This document shows, one piece after another, positions 58,841-64,000 of a stretch of DNA of 64,000 bases (positions are counted from its first letter, which is position 1; every line of letters begins with the position of its first letter). Under the pieces are notes generated by a model. It was not told where the DNA came from. It saw only the letters and a list, made by a program, of their open reading frames with translations, and searched no databases. The stretch lies in the NCBI RefSeq assembly GCF_031656215.1, contig NZ_CP134228.1, positions 2,499,001 through 2,563,000 on the forward strand, read 5' to 3'. This stretch comes from Mesorhizobium koreense (GTDB taxonomy: Bacteria; Pseudomonadota; Alphaproteobacteria; Rhizobiales; Rhizobiaceae). The position numbers and the translations under genes are program-made.

Positions 58841-59953
58841 ATGTCCTTGCGCCTCGCCACCTTCAATATCGAAAACCTGATGAACCGGTTCGATTTCTCG
58901 GGCTACCGCAACGAGTTGCATCAGGACCGTAGTCTGGCGCTCTACGAAATAAAGGACGAGGCTGAATACAAGCTGCTCGAGCAAGCGCGCGCCGTCGCCA
59001 CTGCAGACGATACAAGGCAATTGTCAGCGCTGGCGATCGCGGCCACCCGCGCCGACATTTTGTGTCTTCAGGAAGTCGACAATCTGGAAGCGCTGAAGGC
59101 ATTCGAATACGGCTATCTCTTCAAGATGATCGGCAGCGGCTACCGACAGAAGGTCATCACGCCGGGCAATGACAGCCGCGGCATCGATGTGGCGCTTCTG
59201 ATGCGACCGGAAACACACGACGGCCAGCCGATCGAGTTCGTCAGGATGACCAGCCACGCCACGCTGACTTTCGAGGAGATGGACCTCTACCTGCCGGGAC
59301 TTACCGAACTCAACATCCAGCCGCAGGACCGGATATTCCGCCGGGACTGCCTGGAAGTCGATGTGCGGGTAGGCGGGCGGCCGCTGACACTCTACCTCGT
59401 TCATCTCAAATCGATGGGCGGCTTTCGCAATGGGATTCCCGGTCGCGAGGCGACCATGCCTGTCCGCATCGCCGAAGCGAAAGCGGTGCGGCGGATCATC
59501 GAACGCCGCTTCGGCACCGATCATACGGCGAGAAAGAACTGGGCGGTCTGCGGCGATTTCAACGACTATCGCGAGAGGCTGGTCATCGGTGGCGACGATG
59601 TAGCCGGTTACACGTTCACGCCGGCGGAAGAGGCTGTCTCCTCGGTAGACATATTGCTGGAAGGGGGCTTCGGCGAGAATATTGTGGCGCGCAGGCCGGC
59701 TCTCGACCGCTGGACGCTCTATCACACGCGCGGTCCGGAGGAGCGGCATCTGTGCCAGCTTGATTATATCTGCCTTTCGCCGGCACTTGCGCGCGCAAAC
59801 GCCTCGGCAATCCCCGACATCATCCGCGCCGGTCAGCCCTGGCGCACGCCGTTCCCGCCCGGCCAGGAAGTCGAGCGCTATCCGCGCACCGGTTGGGACC
59901 GCCCAAAGGCCTCGGACCATTGTCCGGTGGCCGTGACGCTCGACGTCGTCTGA
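58841..59953 (+). CDS. Endonuclease/exonuclease/phosphatase family protein
   Basis: 370 residues, no signal peptide. Seen: LATFNIENLMNRF at the N-terminus, ILCLQEVDNLEALK with the metal-binding Glu, DSRGIDVALLMRP, YLVHLKSMGG with the catalytic His region, VCGDFNDY (Asp/Asn pair), and a C-terminal KASDHCPVAVTLD with the last His. This is a complete EEP metal phosphatase/nuclease set; the substrate is unknown. Divergent from the BA14K-like gene. Confidence 0.85.
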   Translation: MSLRLATFNIENLMNRFDFSGYRNELHQDRSLALYEIKDEAEYKLLEQARAVATADDTRQLSALAIAATRADILCLQEVDNLEALKAFEYGYLFKMIGSGYRQKVITPGNDSRGIDVALLMRPETHDGQPIEFVRMTSHATLTFEEMDLYLPGLTELNIQPQDRIFRRDCLEVDVRVGGRPLTLYLVHLKSMGGFRNGIPGREATMPVRIAEAKAVRRIIERRFGTDHTARKNWAVCGDFNDYRERLVIGGDDVAGYTFTPAEEAVSSVDILLEGGFGENIVARRPALDRWTLYHTRGPEERHLCQLDYICLSPALARANASAIPDIIRAGQPWRTPFPPGQEVERYPRTGWDRPKASDHCPVAVTLDVV

Positions 59954-59967
59954 GAGCAAGGAAACCC

Positions 59968-60690
59968 ATGCCTTTCGACTTGCCTCGCGACGCCATCGTG
60001 CCGGTCCGCTCCGCCATGGTCTGGCTTGATCCTGGCCCGCACCCTTTCGAGAAAGAAAACGCCGCTGCCATCGAGGAGAACTGGCGGGCCGAAACCGCCG
60101 CCAACCCGGCGCTCTTCGACGGCAAAGTCGTGCTATTGTCCAGCCTCACCTATGGCGACGGCAGGCTCGACGGGCTGTGCCACGCCGTCCGCTTCGCCAC
60201 CTTCATGCTCTGGCGCAAGACCCGGCCGTTCGGCTCGGCCGAACACGCCTATGCGCATGCCATGCCGGTGACCAGCGACAATGCGCTGATCCTCATCCGT
60301 ATGGCTGGCCATACGGTGAATGCGGGCCGAGCCTATTTCGCCGCCGGCTCTTTCGAACCGCAGGATTTTCGTGCTGACATGGCCGACATCGACCTCAACA
60401 TGGCCCGTGAGGTTCGCGAGGAAACCGGAATGGACCTATCCGATTGCGAACGCGATCCAATCTATCATCTGCGCTCGTCGGAGGGTGCGAGCGTCATCTT
60501 CCGCCGCTATTATCTGGACGAGCCGGCAGAAGCCGTCGCCGAACATATCCGTGCTTTCGTGGCGGCCGAGGAAGAGCCCGAGATCGAAGGACCGGTGATC
60601 GTCCGCGGTCCGCGCGACCTGCCGGCCGATATGGCACTGCACATCCCGTCTCTGATCGAGTGGCATTTCGCCAATCCGGTGGAGCGCTGA
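59968..60690 (+). CDS. NUDIX hydrolase-like protein
   Basis: 240 residues. Seen: REVREETGMDL, which is the catalytic half of the Nudix box (RExxEExG), with a preceding AAGSFEPQDF region; the residue normally Glu before the RE is altered, so the box is not fully canonical. Long N-terminal part of about 120 residues is unlike small MutT enzymes. Substrate unknown. The ATG lies 14 bases after the EEP gene, so the two may be co-transcribed. Confidence 0.78.
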   Translation: MPFDLPRDAIVPVRSAMVWLDPGPHPFEKENAAAIEENWRAETAANPALFDGKVVLLSSLTYGDGRLDGLCHAVRFATFMLWRKTRPFGSAEHAYAHAMPVTSDNALILIRMAGHTVNAGRAYFAAGSFEPQDFRADMADIDLNMAREVREETGMDLSDCERDPIYHLRSSEGASVIFRRYYLDEPAEAVAEHIRAFVAAEEEPEIEGPVIVRGPRDLPADMALHIPSLIEWHFANPVER

Positions 60691-60710
60691 CGGAAAGGCG
60701 TTCAGCTTGG

Positions 60711-60900
60711 GTGCGTCCTTCGAGGCTCGCTCCGCTCGCACCTCAGGATGAGGGAGGTGGGTGGTCGTCATCCCAAGTTCTGAACCATTCCATCGAGCAT
60801 ATTGAAGCCCAGAAACCTGCCAGAAATTAACGCTTGAGGGAGGGTCAACGCTGCCTCCCTCATCCTGAGGTGCGAGCGGAGCGAGCCTCGAAGGACGCAC
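60711..60900. repeat. Composite palindromic repeat element, copy 2
   Basis: Arms of 46 bases (60711-60756 and 60855-60900) are perfect reverse complements, beginning GTGCGTCCTTCGAGG and ending CTCAGGATGAGGGAG on the left arm, with a 98-base spacer. Each arm also folds on itself. It shares its ends with the 29037-29142 element and lies between the NUDIX gene and the MacB-type gene, downstream of both. Confidence 0.92.
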
Positions 60901-60936
60901 TATCGTAGCCATGGGCCAACATCGGAGCCTTTGGCA

Positions 60937-62148
60937 TTACTCGTGCCTGAGCGCGTCGATCGGATCGAGGCGGGCGCCGCGCAGCGCCGGGAAGAAGCCG
61001 AACACCATGCCTATCAATCCCGAGAAGCCGACTGCCAGCAAGATGACTGCGGGGCTGGGCACGAAGGGGATCGACATGCTCGCGGAGGCCGCGCCGGCAA
61101 GGCCGAGGCCGATCAAGATACCGATGATGCCGCCGAGCAGCGACAGCACCGTCGCCTCGACTAGGAATTGCACGAGGATGTGCTTTTCCTGAGCGCCGAT
61201 GGCGAGGCGAATACCGATTTCGCGCGTACGCTCGGTCACCGAAACCAGCATGATATTCATGATGCCGATCCCGCCAACGAGCAAGCTCACGCCCGCCACC
61301 GCGCCGAGCATGCCGGTCATCACGGCCGTCGTGCTCGCCATGGCGTCGGCGATCTGCGTCATGTCGCGAACGGTGAAATCGTCCTCCTTGTCGGGCGCGA
61401 TGCGCCTGACTTCGCGAAGCAGCGTCTCCATCTGGTCCTGAAGTGCCGAGGTGGTGACGCCGGGCGCCGCGGACACGTAAATCGTGTCGATGTTGCGGTT
61501 GCCGGAAATGCGGCGCTGGAAGCCGGGGAGCGGCATCATGACGACGTTGTCCTGGTCCGTGCCGAAGCCGGAAAAGCCTTTCGTCTCAAGCACGCCGATT
61601 ACCTTGCAATTCATCTTGCCGACACGGAACGCCATGCCGACAGGGTTGCCTGCGCCGAAGAACTGCTTGCGCACCGTGTTGCCGATGATGCAGACGCCGG
61701 CGCCGGTGCGGGCCTCGCTTTCGCTGAAATTACGGCCCTCGACGATCTTCCAGTCGCGTGCCGTGAAATAAGCGGCGTCGGTGCCGGTCACGCCGGTCGT
61801 CAGGCTGTCGGTGCCGAAAACGGCACGCACCTGCATCTGCGACGCCGCCGAGACGGCCTTGGCACCGGATAGCTGGGTTGAAAGCGCTGCTAGTTCCTTC
61901 GTGCCGAGCGGGCGAGCGGCCTCGCGCGCGGCGCCATGGCTCGAGGGCGCGCCGGAGCGCACGACGAGCAAATTGCTGCCGAGCTTGGAGATGTCGGCCT
62001 TGACCTTCTCGGTCGTTCCGGAGCCGATCGTGATCATGGCGATGACAGCGGCGACGCCGATGACGATGCCGAGCAGGGTGAGGAAGGAGCGAAGCGCGTT
62101 GCGTTTCACCGAACGCAGCGCCAGGCGGATCGTTTCCAGGAGCATCAC
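60937..62148 (-). CDS. MacB-type ABC transporter permease
   Basis: 403 residues. Seen: an N-terminal helix region TIRLALRSVKRNALRSFLTLLGIVIGVAAVIAMI, a large periplasmic MacB_PCD domain (about 45-250, with KMNCKVIGVLETKGFSG), and a C-terminal FtsX-like set of three helices with IMNIMLVSVTERTREIGIRLAIGA. Unlike E. coli MacB, the ATPase is on a separate gene (62145-62873). Together with the MFP gene it forms a MacAB-type exporter of unknown cargo. Confidence 0.9.
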   Translation of the reverse strand: MMLLETIRLALRSVKRNALRSFLTLLGIVIGVAAVIAMITIGSGTTEKVKADISKLGSNLLVVRSGAPSSHGAAREAARPLGTKELAALSTQLSGAKAVSAASQMQVRAVFGTDSLTTGVTGTDAAYFTARDWKIVEGRNFSESEARTGAGVCIIGNTVRKQFFGAGNPVGMAFRVGKMNCKVIGVLETKGFSGFGTDQDNVVMMPLPGFQRRISGNRNIDTIYVSAAPGVTTSALQDQMETLLREVRRIAPDKEDDFTVRDMTQIADAMASTTAVMTGMLGAVAGVSLLVGGIGIMNIMLVSVTERTREIGIRLAIGAQEKHILVQFLVEATVLSLLGGIIGILIGLGLAGAASASMSIPFVPSPAVILLAVGFSGLIGMVFGFFPALRGARLDPIDALRHE

Positions 62149-62873
62149 GCCACCTCGCGGGAAGGGACGGCGGGCACGATATGCCCGTCCAGGAAGTGGA
62201 TCGAGCGGTCGGCATATTCGGCCACGTCCGGTTCGTGCGTCACCATGACGATAGTCAGCCCACGCTCGCGGTTGAGTTCGGTCAGAAGGTCCATGATCTC
62301 ATGCGTGCGCTCGGTGTCGAGATTGCCGGTCGGTTCGTCGGCGACGAGCAGCATCGGCTCGGTGACGATGGCGCGTGCAATGGCGACGCGCTGTTGCTGG
62401 CCGCCCGAAAGCTCGGCCGGCGTGTGCTTCTCGCGACCGGTGAGGCCTACCTTGGCGAGCGCGTCCATGGCCTGCTCGCGCCGATCGCGCGCCGGCACAC
62501 CGCGATAGACGAGCGGCAGCTCGACATTCTCGGCGGCGGTCGTACGGGCGAGCAGATTGTAGCCCTGGAAAACGAAGCCGATATAGAGATTGCGCAGTAT
62601 CGCGCGGCGGCCGCGGTCGAGCCGCCCGGCATCGACGCCCATGAAATCGTAGCGTCCGCTCGACGGCGTATCGAGGCAGCCGATGATGTTCATCGAGGTC
62701 GATTTGCCGGAGCCGGATGGACCCATGATCGCAACGAACTCGCCGCGCGCGATGGCGAGGTCGACACCGGCCAGCGCATGCACCTGCGCTTCGCCCTGGC
62801 CGTAGCTCTTCCATACCTTCTCGAAGCGGATCAGTGTCTCACGCTCGGGGAGAGGGGATCTTTGCAGCATCAT
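62145..62873 (-). CDS. ABC transporter ATP-binding protein (MacB/LolD-type)
   Basis: 242 residues. Seen: Walker A GPSGSGKST, Q-loop region in FVFQGYNLLARTTAAENVE, signature LSGGQQQRVAIARAI, Walker B MLLVADEPTGNLD, and H-loop VTHEPDVAEYAD. The type III-like (FtsE/LolD/MacB) subfamily. It overlaps the permease start by 4 bases and abuts the membrane-fusion gene, so all three are one operon. Confidence 0.93.
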   Translation of the reverse strand: MMLQRSPLPERETLIRFEKVWKSYGQGEAQVHALAGVDLAIARGEFVAIMGPSGSGKSTSMNIIGCLDTPSSGRYDFMGVDAGRLDRGRRAILRNLYIGFVFQGYNLLARTTAAENVELPLVYRGVPARDRREQAMDALAKVGLTGREKHTPAELSGGQQQRVAIARAIVTEPMLLVADEPTGNLDTERTHEIMDLLTELNRERGLTIVMVTHEPDVAEYADRSIHFLDGHIVPAVPSREVA

Positions 62874-64000
62874 CTAGCTCCCCTGCCGCGAAGAGACGGT
62901 GATGACCTTGTCGCCTTCCTTCAGCCCCGAGAGGATTTCGGTGAATTCGCCGTCCGTATCACCCGGCTTCACCATGACCTTGTGCGGTCGGTCGTCACGC
63001 AGCACGTAAAGGGCGCGGGTCCCGTCCGCCGCGGCAGGCGGTTCCGCCCGATCGCGATGGCGACGGAAGCGCGGCATGAAGAGATCGCGCAGGCTGAAGC
63101 CGCGGCTGGAACCGGCCTCCGGGGCAGGGGGGCTGTAGCGGAAGGCCGCGTTGGGCACGGTGAGTACGCCATTAGCCTGTCGCGTGAAGATATCGACGGC
63201 CGCCGTCATGCCGGGGCGCAACAGGAGCTTTGAATTGTCGACGTCGAGCTTGGCCTGGTAGGTCACGACATTGTCGGTGGTGACGGAGGCGTAAGCGATA
63301 TCGCTGATCTTGGCGTCGAAATCCTGGCCGGGAAAGGCGTCCACCGTGAAATGCCCGGTCTGGCCCTTGGCAACCTTGCCGATGTCGGCTTCGTCGATCG
63401 CTGCTTCCAACTGCATGCTCTTCAGGTCCTGGGCGATGACGAACAGCACAGGCGCCGAGAACGACGAGGCCACGGTCTGGCCGGGATCGACCGAACGCGT
63501 CAGCACGACGCCGTCGATGGGCGCATAGATCGTACTCTTGGCGAGGTCGGTTTCCTGAAGCTTCTCGTTGGCCTCAGCCACCGCGACGTTGGCCTTGGCG
63601 ACGGAGAGGGCGGCGGCGGCACGGTCGCGGTCGGCCGTTGCCGTGTCGAGCGCCTGCGTCGCTGCCATGCCCTTCGCGGCAAGCTGCTTCGTGCGTTCGA
63701 GCGTGCGGTTCGTATCGGCAAGGGTCGTCGCGGCCTGCTCGACCTGCGCCTGGGCGGCCTGCACCGAGGCCTTCGCTCCCTCGATCTGCGCCTGGATGCG
63801 CGCCTTGTCCAGGACGGCGAGCACGTCGCCCTTCTTCACTTCCTGGTTTTCCTCGACAGAGACGGAACGCACCACGCCCGACAACTCGCTCGAAACGTCG
63901 ACCTGCGTCAGCGGTTGCAGCGTCCCGGTGGCCGATACCTTGATGGTCAAATCACGAGTGGCCGCGGCTTCCGTCGTATAGACGATCTTTGCCGGCGCCT
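62874..64000 (-). CDS. MacA/HlyD-type membrane-fusion protein (N-terminal part missing)
   Basis: Open to the window edge; the reading frame continues at least to base 63998 (APAKIVYTTEAAATRDLTIKV...), so the start is outside. Seen: lipoyl-like VSSELSGVVRSVSVEENQEVKKGDVLAVLD, a long alpha-helical hairpin (about 40-110), the second lipoyl half STIYAPIDGVVLTRSVDPGQTVASS and a beta-barrel region. Its 3' end abuts the ATPase gene. It would link the inner-membrane pump to an outer-membrane channel. Confidence 0.9.
   Translation of the reverse strand, partial: APAKIVYTTEAAATRDLTIKVSATGTLQPLTQVDVSSELSGVVRSVSVEENQEVKKGDVLAVLDKARIQAQIEGAKASVQAAQAQVEQAATTLADTNRTLERTKQLAAKGMAATQALDTATADRDRAAAALSVAKANVAVAEANEKLQETDLAKSTIYAPIDGVVLTRSVDPGQTVASSFSAPVLFVIAQDLKSMQLEAAIDEADIGKVAKGQTGHFTVDAFPGQDFDAKISDIAYASVTTDNVVTYQAKLDVDNSKLLLRPGMTAAVDIFTRQANGVLTVPNAAFRYSPPAPEAGSSRGFSLRDLFMPRFRRHRDRAEPPAAADGTRALYVLRDDRPHKVMVKPGDTDGEFTEILSGLKEGDKVITVSSRQGS

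Noticed and set aside
60937-64000. Considered a Lol-type lipoprotein exporter or an FtsEX pair
   Set aside because: The MacB_PCD periplasmic domain and the adjacent HlyD-type fusion protein fit MacAB better.

Overview
The window is GC-rich chromosomal DNA, almost fully coding, from an alphaproteobacterium of the order Hyphomicrobiales (Rhizobiales). A Mesorhizobium/Phyllobacteriaceae-like genome is the best guess. Grounds: the dcw order mraY-murD-ftsW-murG-murC-murB-ddl-ftsQ-ftsA-ftsZ-lpxC-bamD-recN-ligA, a CckA hybrid kinase, a BA14K-like protein, a cytochrome bc1 chaperone-like gene beside DUF177-plsX-fabH-ihfA, a plant-type (class II) DAHP synthase, and a DksA that lacks most of its zinc cysteines. 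This is an inference from gene content; no database was searched.

Layout. 1-19924: peptidoglycan and division (dcw) cluster, all on +, interrupted between murB and ddl by a divergent SDR/AraC-regulator pair (6565-8408), then lpxC, bamD, recN, ligA. 19924-28823: a mixed stretch with a DUF2461 gene, azlCD, an aminopeptidase P, prmA, a SCO1-type protein, creA, a hexapeptide acyltransferase, a small repeat-containing secreted protein and an outer-membrane barrel protein. 28824-40251: a palindromic repeat element, the ycjX-ycjF pair, a fold-type IV transaminase resembling (R)-amine transaminases, SixA-like phosphatase, dksA, a FliO-like gene, cckA, a GNAT gene and tRNA-Val(CAC). 40296-49804: gph, rpiA, DUF2059, glutathione reductase, mgtE, a gamma-glutamylcyclotransferase-like gene, DAHP synthase, a GFA-family protein, a Tyr-rich lipoprotein, dgkA and DUF1003. 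49914-58599: a Tag-like glycosylase, nadE, bamE, bc1 chaperone-like, DUF177, plsX, fabH, ihfA, a DeoR regulator with an apparent operator, PilZ and BA14K-like genes. 58841-64000: an EEP-family phosphatase/nuclease, a NUDIX protein, a second palindromic element, and a MacAB-type exporter that runs off the right edge.

The genes work mainly in envelope building: lipid II synthesis and division, lipid A (lpxC), outer-membrane assembly (bamD, bamE), phospholipid/fatty acid initiation (plsX, fabH) and lipid recycling (dgkA). Cell-cycle signalling (cckA), DNA maintenance (recN, ligA, Tag-like) and redox/cofactor functions (gor, nadE, SCO1) are added. Translational coupling by overlapping stop/start codons is common (murD-ftsW, murG-murC, murC-murB, ftsQ-ftsA, azlC-azlD, ycjX-ycjF, bc1 chaperone-DUF177).

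I see no prophage, CRISPR array, transposase, toxin-antitoxin pair or secretion island, and no clear new multi-gene system. The most unusual items are a 111-residue secreted protein built from GILSGN-like repeats, two copies of a composite palindromic repeat, the SDR/AraC insertion in the dcw cluster, an inverted repeat around the deoR-type promoter, and the transaminase.
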